A DNA stretch of 16,322 nt from CAZDXJ01 sp050303615 (GTDB lineage: Bacteria; Pseudomonadota; Gammaproteobacteria; Methylococcales; Methylomonadaceae), in NCBI GenBank assembly GCA_050303615.1, contig JBNLCC010000075.1, positions 1 through 16,322 of the forward strand, written 5' to 3'. The position numbers and the translations under genes are program-made. Position 1 is the stretch's first letter; each line of letters starts with the position of its first letter. The notes beneath the pieces were generated by a model that did not search any database, had not been told where the DNA came from, and saw only the letters and a program-made list of their open reading frames with translations. Of the stretch, positions 8,139 through 16,054 are shown one piece after another.

Positions 8139-8672
8139 GTGAGCGTCTTAAATATTCTTGAGTTTCCCGATGAACGGTTGCGTAAAAAAGCCGTTGCGGT
8201 GCAGTTTGTCGACGACAAAATTCGCAAGCTGGTCGACGATATGCTGGCCTTGATGTATGAGGCTAAGGGCGTGGGACTTGCCGCTACACAGGTCAATGTT
8301 CAACAGCGGGTTGTCGTTATCGATGTCAGTGAGCACAAGGATTCACCGCTTTGCTTGATAAACCCGGAAATCATCAGCCGGGAGGGTGATGAGGAATCGG
8401 AAGAAGGCTGTTTGTCGGTACCGGGATTTTTCGAGAAAGTAAATCGCGCCGAAAAAGTCAGGGTAAAAGCCCTGGATAGGGAAGGGAAGGCTTTTGAACT
8501 GGAGGCGGATCAACTGCTGGCGGTGTGTCTGCAACACGAGATCGATCATTTGGACGGTAAATTGTTTGTCGACTATCTGTCGCCGCTCAAACGGCAGCGC
8601 ATAAAAAAGAAACTGGATAAAATCCATAAAATGGAACGCGGCCAGACGAAATCCGCGCAGCAAGCCGGTTAA
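8139..8672 (+). CDS. def: Peptide deformylase
   Basis: 177 residues. It removes the formyl group from the N-terminal methionine of new proteins, using a metal ion. All three family motifs are present: GVGLAATQ (44-51), EGCLSVPG with metal ligand Cys91, and QHEIDH with ligands His133 and His137 and catalytic Glu134. The GTG at 8139 is chosen as start because the protein then begins MSVLNILEFPDERLRK, like E. coli Def (MSVLQVLHIPDERLR), and GGAG (8129-8132) sits six bases upstream. An in-frame GTG at 8127 would overlap this ribosome site. The C-terminus has a lysine-rich tail (KRQRIKKKLDKIHK). In many relatives def and fmt abut or overlap; here they are 450 bp apart. Confidence 0.96.
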   Translation: MSVLNILEFPDERLRKKAVAVQFVDDKIRKLVDDMLALMYEAKGVGLAATQVNVQQRVVVIDVSEHKDSPLCLINPEIISREGDEESEEGCLSVPGFFEKVNRAEKVRVKALDREGKAFELEADQLLAVCLQHEIDHLDGKLFVDYLSPLKRQRIKKKLDKIHKMERGQTKSAQQAG

Positions 8673-9122
8673 TTTTGCCGCCGCGTTTTACATTGCAATA
8701 TAGGTATTCGGTATTAAACGATTTTCCCGCAAATTTGCCTTTATAAACGGCAGCTTCGCTTGACCCTTCTGAATACGGCGTTCCAAAACAATTCAAGTTA
8801 TCTTTAAAACTAAGCTTTTATTTTGTTTTAATTTACCCTCACCCAGGTTCTCCTTAAGAGAGCAATGCCGTTAAGTTAAAAAATAAAGCTGCTTTTCCCT
8901 TCGGGTGAAGGTTAGGGTGAAGGGGTAAAGAAAGTTTTTCCTTATTTTGTATCCCCTCACCCCGGCCCTCTCCCTGGGGGAGAGGGGGATTAATCACTTG
9001 ATTTAACAGCATTGCCTAGGGAGTGGGGATGAAATACCCCTGCCTGACGGCAGTGATGCATAACAAGAGATGGGTTGCCCGCATCCGGCAACCTGACGCA
9101 ATTAACTGGAAAACGACGCAAT
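8673..9122. repeat. 450-bp def-fmt gap holding CCCTCACCC-type inverted repeats
   Basis: No gene is supported here. The stretch contains TTTACCCTCACCC (8832-8844), opposed by GGGTGAAGGGGTAAA (8915-8929), and then a second CCCCTCACCCC at about 8953. A sharp hairpin CCCTCTCCC-TGG-GGGAGAGGG lies at 8966-8986. An outer inverted pair, GCAATGCCGTTAAGT (8862-8876) and ATTTAACAGCATTGC (9001-9015), has one mismatch and one wobble. These are the marks of the short CCCTCACCC/GGGTGAGGG repeats scattered in many proteobacterial genomes. The 160 bp after def (8673-8830) is AT-rich and shows nothing I recognise. A promoter for fmt may lie in 9016-9122, but none stands out. Confidence 0.55.
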
Positions 9123-10052
9123 ATGAGAATAATTTTTGCCGGAACGCCGGAATTTGCGGTTCCGACGCTGCAAATGCTGATCGACTCGCCGCATCAACTG
9201 GCTGCCGTCTATACGCAACCGGACCGTCCGGCCGGCAGGGGACGTAAATTAAAACCGGGACCGGTGAAACAACTCGCTTTAGCGGCGGGCATCCCCGTGT
9301 GTCAGCCGGACACGCTGAAATCCGAAGAGCAGTTACAGAAGCTGGCGGCTTACGATGCCGATCTGATGGTGGTGATCGCCTACGGCATGATTTTATCCCA
9401 ACAGGCGTTGGATATACCACGCTTTGGCTGTATCAACGTGCACGCTTCGCTGCTGCCGCGCTGGCGCGGAGCGGCGCCCATACAGCGCGCTATAATGGCG
9501 GGTGATACAAAAACCGGTGTCACTATCATGCAGATGGTGCGCAAACTGGATGCCGGGGATATCCTGCATCAGGAGCAATGCGAGATTGAGCCCGATGAGA
9601 CTGCGAGCCGGTTGCACGACAAATTGGCGGTATTGGGCGCTACGGGGTTGGCCAAGGTATTGGCCGGTCTTGAATCAGGCACGGTGAGCGGCAAAAAACA
9701 GGACGAAGCACTGGTCACCTATGCGGAAAAACTCGACAAAAGCGAAGCCGTCCTGGATTGGTTGCAACCGGCGGACGCATTGGCCGGAAAAGTGCGCGGT
9801 CTGAATGCCTGGCCGGTTGCCCAGACGCTTTATCAGGGCAAAATCCTGCGCATTTGGCAGGCGGAGGCTGTCGCAGGTAACGGCGCATTACAGCCCGGGC
9901 GGGTGCAGGTAGACGGTGCAAGGCATATGGACGTCGCGACCGGTGATGGATTGCTGCGTTTATTGGAGGTGCAATTGCCGGGCGGCAAAAGAATGCCGGT
10001 GCAGGCATTTTTGAACGCACATCAGGCGGACGGCGTGGTGCTGGGACGGTAA
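9123..10052 (+). CDS. fmt: Methionyl-tRNA formyltransferase
   Basis: 309 residues (E. coli 315). It formylates the methionine on initiator tRNA with 10-formyltetrahydrofolate, the step that Def later reverses on the protein. The N-terminal Rossmann domain begins MRIIFAGTPEFAVPTL. The catalytic set is Asn105 and His107 in INVHASLLP with Asp143 in KLDAGDIL, matching E. coli N106, H108 and D144. SLLPRWRGAAPI (109-120) is the folate-loop signature. Residues from about 205 form the C-terminal OB-like tRNA-binding domain. The ATG at 9123 is chosen because it gives the canonical N-terminus; an in-frame ATG at 9075 would add 16 non-conserved residues. The ribosome site is weak (GGA at 9108-9110, 12 bases away). 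rsmB follows after 33 bp. Confidence 0.96.
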   Translation: MRIIFAGTPEFAVPTLQMLIDSPHQLAAVYTQPDRPAGRGRKLKPGPVKQLALAAGIPVCQPDTLKSEEQLQKLAAYDADLMVVIAYGMILSQQALDIPRFGCINVHASLLPRWRGAAPIQRAIMAGDTKTGVTIMQMVRKLDAGDILHQEQCEIEPDETASRLHDKLAVLGATGLAKVLAGLESGTVSGKKQDEALVTYAEKLDKSEAVLDWLQPADALAGKVRGLNAWPVAQTLYQGKILRIWQAEAVAGNGALQPGRVQVDGARHMDVATGDGLLRLLEVQLPGGKRMPVQAFLNAHQADGVVLGR

Positions 10053-10085
10053 GCGGCTCTTGAAAGTAACCACCTATTTGCTAAC

Positions 10086-11381
10086 GTGAATTTACGTCGA
10101 ACTGCGGCACGGGTTTTAAGCCGTATTACAAAACAAGGCCAATCGCTGACTGTTGCCTTGGACGATGAGCTGCGGGAAATTTCCGCCGATCAAGATCGTG
10201 CCTTTGTGCAGGCGCTTTGTTACGGGACGGTACGCCACTATTACCGGCTGGAGTTTATGTTGAACCGGTTGTTGCGCAAGCCAATCAAAGAAAAGGATTC
10301 GGAGATAAAGGCGCTGTTGCTGATCGGTTTATATCAGCTCGAACACATGCGGGTTAAAGACCATGCCGCGGTATCAGAGACGGTGGCGGCGTTACCCAAA
10401 AAACAACAATACGCCAAACCCTTGCTCAATGCAGTGCTGAGAAATTATCAGCGCGGCCGGCAAGCGCTGCAGGCCGCCGCCGATCAGGACCGTTGCGCAT
10501 CGACTGCGCATCCGGCATGGCTGATCGAACAAATCCAAAGCAACTGGCCCGAACAAAGCCAACGTATTTTTGCCGAGAACAACCGGCAGGCGCCCATGGC
10601 GTTGAGAATCAACCAACGGCGCTGCAGCCGTGAACATTATCTTGCGTTATTGACGGAACGAAACATTGCCGCGGAGTTACCGGATTTTTGCGGCAGTGCG
10701 GTGGTTCTGCAACAGCCAGTGCCGGTGGAAAAGCTGCCCGGATTTGCCGACGGTTATGTGTCGGTGCAAGATACGGCGGCGCAACTTGCGGCGGACCTGC
10801 TGGAGCTCGATGCCGGACAGCGGGTACTGGACGTCTGTGCGGCGCCGGGAGGCAAGGCAGCCCACATTCTGGAAAAACAGGCGCAGCTTGCCGGTTTGAC
10901 GGCGGTCGATATCGATGCCGAGCGCCTGCAGCGCGTCAAGCAAAGCATGGCCCGTCTGCAGCTGCAGGCTGAGCTGTTGGTAGGCGATGCGCTTAATCCT
11001 GCAAGCTGGTGGGACGGCGAATCTTTTCACCGTATTTTGCTGGACGCGCCTTGTTCGGCGACCGGGGTGATACGCCGGCACCCGGACATCAAGCTGTTGC
11101 GCAGAGAACAGGATATCCGGACTTTGCAAGAGGTGCAAAAACAGATGCTGAGGTCAGTATGGCGGTTATTGGCACCGCAAGGTATATTGTTGTATGCAAC
11201 CTGTTCGGTGCTGAAACAGGAAAACGAAGACCGGATTCGGGCTTTCCTGGCGGAGCATGATGATGCTACCGAAATAACGATTGAGCAGCAGTGGGGCATG
11301 AAACGCGATCATGGCCGGCAGATTTTACCGGGCGATGCGGCAATGGACGGGTTTTACTATGCGAAAATCAAAAAACGTTAG
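10086..11381 (+). CDS. rsmB: 16S rRNA (cytosine-967-C5)-methyltransferase RsmB
   Basis: 431 residues (E. coli 429). It methylates C967 of 16S rRNA with S-adenosylmethionine. Residues 1-125 form the NusB-like RNA-binding domain (GQSLTVALDDEL, GLYQLEHMRVKDHAAVSETV, LLNAVLRNYQR). The methyltransferase domain has VLDVCAAPGGKAAHIL (247-262) for SAM, DAPCSATG with Cys323 and YATCSV with the second catalytic Cys373, matching E. coli C325 and C375. The start is GTG 10086. It is the only plausible start, because the same frame is closed by the fmt stop at 10050-10052 and no other start codon lies between. The ribosome site is weak. The last 23 bases overlap the next gene, which suggests translational coupling. 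Confidence 0.96.
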   Translation: MNLRRTAARVLSRITKQGQSLTVALDDELREISADQDRAFVQALCYGTVRHYYRLEFMLNRLLRKPIKEKDSEIKALLLIGLYQLEHMRVKDHAAVSETVAALPKKQQYAKPLLNAVLRNYQRGRQALQAAADQDRCASTAHPAWLIEQIQSNWPEQSQRIFAENNRQAPMALRINQRRCSREHYLALLTERNIAAELPDFCGSAVVLQQPVPVEKLPGFADGYVSVQDTAAQLAADLLELDAGQRVLDVCAAPGGKAAHILEKQAQLAGLTAVDIDAERLQRVKQSMARLQLQAELLVGDALNPASWWDGESFHRILLDAPCSATGVIRRHPDIKLLRREQDIRTLQEVQKQMLRSVWRLLAPQGILLYATCSVLKQENEDRIRAFLAEHDDATEITIEQQWGMKRDHGRQILPGDAAMDGFYYAKIKKR

Positions 11382-11943
11382 TTCTTTTGTTTTGCTGTAC
11401 TGCCTTGGCGCAGGGTGGTTGTTGCCGCAATCCGGTTGGGCCGGGCAATACGGGACGTCCGTCACAAACGCGCAAATTGTCGTCCGAAACGATGTTTACG
11501 TGTTGAATGCCGATGTCGATTTTATATTGAGCCCCATCGCGGTACAGGCACTGCAAAGCGGTATCCCGCTTACCTGGGAGCTAAATATTGAAATTCAGCG
11601 TCCGCGGCAATGGTTATGGCATCAAGCCATTGTTGAAAAGAAAATCGGCTATCGGATCAGTTACCAAGCCTTGTTAAATATGTATCAGATCGACAATCCC
11701 GAGGGCGAAAATTTTACAACCCTTTCCAGAGCATTGAAAAAATTGGGAACAATACGCAATGTGCCGCTGTTAAAGCGGGAAAAAAAGGCAGAGGAAAGCG
11801 ACTATCTGGCCGCGGTCAAAGTCAGTTTCGATCGGGAATCGCTGCCGCTGCCGTTGCGCCCGGAATCCTATTTTAACGCCGGTTGGTTTTTATCCGGTGA
11901 ATGGTATCGATGGCCGGTGCGCTTGGCCGTCCGTTCCAAGTAA
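11359..11943 (+). CDS. Exported DUF4390 protein
   Basis: 194 residues from ATG 11359, which overlaps the end of rsmB by 23 bases and has GGACGGG at 11345-11351 as ribosome site. A signal peptide is clear: MRKSKN, a hydrophobic core (FVLLYCLGAGWLLP), and a likely cleavage after SGWA at residue 28. The mature part (VTNAQIVVRNDVYVLNADVDF, LSPIAVQALQSGIPLTWELN, RPRQWLWHQ) matches the DUF4390 family as I recall it, a conserved periplasmic protein of unknown function with an all-beta look. A longer in-frame start at 11311 is rejected because it would bury the signal peptide. The gene lies directly between rsmB and the NtrY-like kinase gene, 12 bp before the latter. A role next to that sensor is possible but not shown. 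Confidence 0.82.
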   Translation: MRKSKNVSSFVLLYCLGAGWLLPQSGWAGQYGTSVTNAQIVVRNDVYVLNADVDFILSPIAVQALQSGIPLTWELNIEIQRPRQWLWHQAIVEKKIGYRISYQALLNMYQIDNPEGENFTTLSRALKKLGTIRNVPLLKREKKAEESDYLAAVKVSFDRESLPLPLRPESYFNAGWFLSGEWYRWPVRLAVRSK

Positions 11944-11955
11944 AAGTGTCAGCGC

Positions 11956-14133
11956 ATGGATAAAATTTCCGCCGTGGACCGAACCGACAAGCAGCAGCGC
12001 AGCGGTGTTAAATTACCCATCAGCGCGTCGATTGCGATCTTGTTTGCACTGATTGTGCTATCGCTGCATTTAATGAGTTCGGCAACCCAGGAGTCATCGC
12101 AGCTCAATGAAATGTATTCCTCGCTGCTGTTGATCAATGCGCTGGGGTCGATGCTGTTGCTTGGCTTGATCGGGGTCAATGTCTATTCGCTTCTCAGGCA
12201 GATAAAAAAACGTGAGGCGGGTTCGAGATTAACCATCCGCATGGTGTTTTTGTTTGTACTGATGTCGCTGGCACCGGCAGGCATCGTCTATTATTTTTCG
12301 ATGCAATTTCTGCATCGCGGCATCGACAGCTGGTTCAACGTGGAAATTGACCGGGCCATGGAAGACGCCTTGGAACTGAGCCAGGCTTCATTGGACCATC
12401 GAATGCTTTGGCATCTGAAGCAAACCCAGCAGATGATCAAAGTACTAAGCAATACCTCGGAAACTCTGGCTGCTTTGCAACTGGAAAATCAACGTGAGGC
12501 GTCGGGGGCCATCGAAATGACGCTGCTGTCCGCGCAGGGTAGGATAATCGCTTCAAGCAGCATCAATCCCGGCGATATCCTGCCCAGACTGCCGGTCGAC
12601 CGGGTAGTGCTGCAGTTACGGCAAGGCAAGGATTACGTCGGGCTCGATTCGACGCGTGACGGGAAATTGATGATCCAGACCGTGGTCAAGGTCGGGGAAG
12701 AGAATCCGCGCTATTTGCAGGCGCTGTATCCGGTGCCGGTAAGAATCACCGATTTGGCCGATTCCGTGGAATTTGCGTTCGTCCGTTTCCAGGAAATGAC
12801 TTTTCTGCGCGATTCGTTAAAGTTGAGTTTTTCGCTGGTGTTGTCGCTGGTATTATTGATGAGCCTGCTTGCCGCGATTTGGGTGGCGTTTATCAGTATC
12901 CGCTACATTGTGGCCCCGGTGAAGGAATTGGTGAAAGGGACTCAGGCAGTGGCGGCGGGAAATTATGAGCAGAAGCTGCCGGTGATGGCCCAAGATGATC
13001 TGGGATTTTTGGTCGAATCGTTCAATCAAATGGTGACCCGCATCGCCGGCGCCAGAGACGAAGCGAAAGCGGCCAATTTTGAGATCGAAAGTCAGCGTGC
13101 CTATTTGGAAACGATTTTGGCTAATCTGACCGCCGGCGTTATCAGTTTTGACGCATCGTATAAAATCAGGACGGCAAATCAGGCGGCGAACCGGATTTTG
13201 CATACCCGAATCGTCCGGTTTTCAGGGCAGACCTTATTTGATTTGTCCGCGGGGCGCCCTGATTTATCGAGCCTGGTGGAATCAATACAGCAATTTTTGG
13301 AACAGGCCGATGAAGTATGGCAGCAGCGCATCGCTATCTTAGGCGCTCACGGCAGACAGGAATTGTTGTTCCGCGGGACGCCGCTTTTTTCGTCGGAAGG
13401 CTACCAAATCGGGGCTGTCGTGGTGTTCGATGATATAACCGATTTGATTCAGGCGCAAAAAAATGCCGCTTGGGGTGAAGTTGCAAGGCGTCTGGCGCAT
13501 GAAATCAAAAACCCGTTAACCCCGATTCAATTGTCCGCCGAGCGCCTGCAACATAAATTATCTGCCGCGCTGCAGGCGGATGATGCGCTGATATTGGAAC
13601 GTTCGACCCGCACCATCGTGCAACAGGTAGAGGCGATGAAACGGATGGTCGACGATTTTTCCGAGTATGCCAGGCCGTCGAAAAAATCCAGCGAAGATAT
13701 CGACATGGCCGTTTTGATCCAGGAAGTCCTGTCGTTATACAACGAGCAATCAGGCGTCGAGTTTAAAACGGTGCTGGCGGCGGAAAATGCTAAAATAAAC
13801 GCCGATTCGGTCAGTATGCGCCAAGTACTGCATAATCTGATTAAAAATGCGTTGGAAGCCATTGCCTATAACGGCACAATTTCAATACAATTGAGCAATG
13901 TAATGACAAATAACGCCCGGTTTGTCGAAATAGCGATCTACGACGACGGCCCGGGCATCGCCGATAACCGGGTTGAAGAAATTTTCGATCCCTATGTTAC
14001 CGGCAAGGCCAAAGGAACCGGTTTGGGCCTCGCCATCGTAAAAAAGATTGTCGAGGAACATGGCGGGTTGATCTGGGTCGATAGTGCTTACCGGAATGGC
14101 GCCGGTTTTATTATTCAACTGCCTGCCGTTTAA
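11956..14133 (+). CDS. ntrY: NtrY-like membrane sensor histidine kinase
   Basis: 725 residues. Three transmembrane helices are visible at the N-terminus (about 20-42, 55-79, 93-115). A periplasmic segment of about 165 residues follows, then a fourth helix (about 289-315), a HAMP domain (about 316-368), a PAS domain (about 380-495, VISFDASYKIRTANQAANRIL) and the kinase core. The phosphate-accepting His515 is in RRLAHEIKNPLTPIQLSAERL. The N box (HNLIKNALEAI, Asn631), the G1 box DDGPGI (663-668) and GTGLGLAI (687-694) are intact, so it should be active. This order is that of NtrY, known in alphaproteobacteria for nitrogen and redox sensing; the signal here is unknown. It follows the DUF4390 gene by 12 bp and precedes ntrX by 6 bp. 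The ribosome site is weak. Confidence 0.9.
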   Translation: MDKISAVDRTDKQQRSGVKLPISASIAILFALIVLSLHLMSSATQESSQLNEMYSSLLLINALGSMLLLGLIGVNVYSLLRQIKKREAGSRLTIRMVFLFVLMSLAPAGIVYYFSMQFLHRGIDSWFNVEIDRAMEDALELSQASLDHRMLWHLKQTQQMIKVLSNTSETLAALQLENQREASGAIEMTLLSAQGRIIASSSINPGDILPRLPVDRVVLQLRQGKDYVGLDSTRDGKLMIQTVVKVGEENPRYLQALYPVPVRITDLADSVEFAFVRFQEMTFLRDSLKLSFSLVLSLVLLMSLLAAIWVAFISIRYIVAPVKELVKGTQAVAAGNYEQKLPVMAQDDLGFLVESFNQMVTRIAGARDEAKAANFEIESQRAYLETILANLTAGVISFDASYKIRTANQAANRILHTRIVRFSGQTLFDLSAGRPDLSSLVESIQQFLEQADEVWQQRIAILGAHGRQELLFRGTPLFSSEGYQIGAVVVFDDITDLIQAQKNAAWGEVARRLAHEIKNPLTPIQLSAERLQHKLSAALQADDALILERSTRTIVQQVEAMKRMVDDFSEYARPSKKSSEDIDMAVLIQEVLSLYNEQSGVEFKTVLAAENAKINADSVSMRQVLHNLIKNALEAIAYNGTISIQLSNVMTNNARFVEIAIYDDGPGIADNRVEEIFDPYVTGKAKGTGLGLAIVKKIVEEHGGLIWVDSAYRNGAGFIIQLPAV

Positions 14134-14139
14134 CTTGAT

Positions 14140-15504
14140 ATGAATAGCATGAACAGAACAAAACCTTATATACTGGTTGTAGACGACGAACCTGACATTC
14201 GGCAATTGGTGTTGGAAATCCTCGAAGATGAAGGCTATCAGGTGTCCATGGCCGAAAACGCCATTGAGGCGCGGCGTTTGAAAAAGGAGCAACAGCCGGA
14301 TTTGATATTGCTTGATATCTGGATGCCCGATACCGACGGCATTACCCTGCTAAAGGAATGGGATTCGGAGGGGCAACTACATTGTCCGGTAGTGATGATG
14401 TCGGGACATGGTTCGGTCGAAACGGCGGTGGAAGCAACCCGTTTGGGGGCCTACGACTTTTTGGAAAAACCGCTGTCGTTGGCGAAACTGCTGCTGATTG
14501 TGGAAAGGGCGCTGCATGCAGGCAGCCTGCAGAAGGAAAACGCCGGTTTAAAACAGCAATTAACCGAATACATCGAGCCGGTCGGCAAAAGTGCGGTCGT
14601 GGAACGTATCAAAGATCAATTGAAGCGGCTGGCACAGCATGATGCTCGGGTTTTGTTTCACGGCGAAGCGGGAACCGGCAAGGAATTATATGCACGCTAT
14701 ATGCATACCTGCAGCAACAGGCGGGAAGGGCCATTCGTCGATGTCGCGGTCGGCAGTATTTCGCCGGAAAATTCTACGGTGGAATTTTTTGGCAAAGAGG
14801 AAACCGGAAAAATTTATCCCGGCCTGTTGGAACAGGCTCATGGTGGCACTTTGTTTTTAGGTGAAATCAGCGGTATGGATCAGGAAACCCAATTGAGGCT
14901 GCTGAGTGCCATCGAATCCAGCTCATTTCTACGGGTCGGCGGCAGCGCTTCGGTCAGGGTCGATGTGCGGGTTGTGGTGTCAACTACATTAGAATTGGAA
15001 GAGGAAGTCCGGGCAGGCCGGTTTCGTCAGGATCTCTACTATCTGCTCAATGGCGTCACGATGGAAGTTCCCCCTTTAAGGGAGCATAGTGAGGACATCC
15101 CCAGCCTGCTCGGGTTTTATGTCGATTATTTCGTCAGCCATGAAAAACTGTCGTTCAGGAGATTCTCCATGGCGGCCCAGAATTTTCTGAGAAATTATTC
15201 CTGGCCGGGTAATGTCCGGGAACTGAAGAATCTGGTGCAACGTCTGATGATTCTCGGCGCCGGGGATGAGATTGAACTGGAGGAAGTGAAAAAAGCGTTG
15301 GGAACGATTGCCGGGAAAGAGTCGGCTATGGTGCCGGAATTTTTTAATTTACCGCTGAAAGATGCCCGCGAGCAATTTGAAAAGTCGTATATTGAATATC
15401 ATTTCGAAAAAACCGGCGGCAGCGTCGCCAAGCTGGCTGCGGCGATAGGCATGGAACGCACCCATTTATACCGTAAACTGCATGCCTTGAATATCAAACT
15501 ATAG
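14140..15504 (+). CDS. ntrX: NtrX-like response regulator with a degenerate AAA+ domain
   Basis: 454 residues. The receiver domain (1-125) is complete: acidic pair D15-D16, phospho-acceptor Asp59 in LLDIWMPD, Ser88 and Lys110. The AAA+ domain (about 148-375) keeps Walker A (GEAGTGKE, 175-182). However, the GAFTGA loop that contacts sigma-54 is absent (FFGKEETGKIYPG at 216-228). Walker B reads LFLGEI with Gly241 where Asp is expected, and Leu302 replaces one arginine-finger Arg (FRQDLYYLLN); the other, Arg296, remains. WPGNVREL is present. The C-terminus (about 405-454) is a Fis-type helix-turn-helix (SVAKLAAAIGMERTHLYRKL). It is probably phosphorylated by the adjacent NtrY-like kinase and binds DNA, but is unlikely to act as a classical sigma-54 activator. 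A second possible start lies at 14149. Confidence 0.9.
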   Translation: MNSMNRTKPYILVVDDEPDIRQLVLEILEDEGYQVSMAENAIEARRLKKEQQPDLILLDIWMPDTDGITLLKEWDSEGQLHCPVVMMSGHGSVETAVEATRLGAYDFLEKPLSLAKLLLIVERALHAGSLQKENAGLKQQLTEYIEPVGKSAVVERIKDQLKRLAQHDARVLFHGEAGTGKELYARYMHTCSNRREGPFVDVAVGSISPENSTVEFFGKEETGKIYPGLLEQAHGGTLFLGEISGMDQETQLRLLSAIESSSFLRVGGSASVRVDVRVVVSTTLELEEEVRAGRFRQDLYYLLNGVTMEVPPLREHSEDIPSLLGFYVDYFVSHEKLSFRRFSMAAQNFLRNYSWPGNVRELKNLVQRLMILGAGDEIELEEVKKALGTIAGKESAMVPEFFNLPLKDAREQFEKSYIEYHFEKTGGSVAKLAAAIGMERTHLYRKLHALNIKL

Positions 15505-15528
15505 AATCGAATTCCTGCACGCTTTGTT
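15505..15528. other. Short tail after ntrX without a clear terminator
   Basis: Only 24 bases separate the ntrX stop from the first palindromic repeat. No GC stem followed by a T-run is visible, so the palindromes that follow may end the transcript. Confidence 0.35.
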
Positions 15529-15636
15529 GTTGGGTTAGGCGCGCCTATAGTTTGTGCATAACTTAGACTTCCTGCCATTAGCGCACCTACCCCAACCTAC
15601 CGAAAAGCGATGTGTTTTTGTGCAAATGGTAACCGG

Positions 15637-15710
15637 GTAGGTTGGGATACGGTGCGCACGCGCTACGTTCATATGCCGAAACCATTGTATTTTGCGCACC
15701 GTACCCCAAC
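15637..15710. repeat. Type B palindrome, copy 1
   Basis: Arms at 15641-15658 and 15693-15710 pair at 17 of 18 positions and could form a strong cruciform or hairpin; the inner part reads CGCTACGTTCATATGCCGAAA. It is preceded by GTAG at 15637-15640, the same outer end seen in the element at 2667. Confidence 0.75.
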
Positions 15711-15865
15711 TGGAAAATAACCGTATTCTGTCATAGCTGCGAGTTGGTGGTTAGTTGGGTTAGGCGCGCGGCAAGGTCTGCGTCTGATCTAAAGGTATGG
15801 GGGGGTGTTGCGCACCTAGCCCAACCTACTGAAAAGCAATGTATTTTTGTGTTAATGACAATCGG

Positions 15866-15939
15866 GTAGGTTGGGATACGGTGCGCACGCGCTACGTTCA
15901 TATGTCAAAACCATTGTATATTGCGCACCGTACCCCAAC
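15866..15939. repeat. Type B palindrome, copy 2
   Basis: Arms at 15870-15887 and 15922-15939 are identical to those of copy 1, and exactly 229 bases downstream. The centres differ only at a few bases (CATATGTCAAAACC against CATATGCCGAAACC). This indicates a recent duplication of the whole unit. Confidence 0.75.
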
Positions 15940-16054
15940 TTGAAAATCACCGTATTCTGTCATAGCTGCGAGTTGGTGGTTCGTTGGGTTAGGCGTGCCT
16001 ACAGTTTGTACATAACCCAGACTCCCTGCCATTAGCGCGCCTAGCCCAACCTAC

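Larger units (their letters stand above)
15529..16054. repeat. Tandem array of a composite 229-bp repeat (A-B-A-B-A palindromes)
   Basis: Two palindrome types alternate. Type A (GTTGGGTTAGGCG...CCCAACCTAC) lies at 15529-15600, 15754-15829 and 15983-16054. Type B lies at 15637-15710 and 15866-15939. Its arms GTTGGGATACGGTGCGCA and TGCGCACCGTACCCCAAC differ at one position out of 18. A 33-34-bp spacer (GAAAAGC(G/A)ATGT...) joins A to B, and a roughly 43-bp segment (GTATTCTGTCATAGCTGCG) joins B to A. The B-to-B and A2-to-A3 distances are both 229; A1 to A2 is 225. A1 and A3 are 72 bp each and nearly identical, while A2 has a different centre. No gene is supported in this stretch. Confidence 0.85.

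Noticed and set aside
9075..9122. Longer fmt start at ATG 9075
   Set aside because: It adds 16 residues before the canonical MRIIFAGTPEFA start, and a start at 9123 matches the family length.
11311..11358. Longer DUF4390 start at ATG 11311
   Set aside because: It would lie deeper inside rsmB and place 16 polar residues before an otherwise normal signal peptide; ATG 11359 has a better ribosome site.
13882..14292. 136-codon open frame on the minus strand across the ntrY/ntrX junction
   Set aside because: It is antisense to the kinase ATP-binding domain and the receiver domain, both of which have clear motifs.
15642..15869. 75-codon open frame on the plus strand
   Set aside because: It runs through the palindromic repeat array and its sequence is set by the repeat arms.
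15529..16054. Possible CRISPR array
   Set aside because: The period is 229 bp with long palindromes and duplicated spacers. There are no short repeats with unique spacers of even length and no cas gene.
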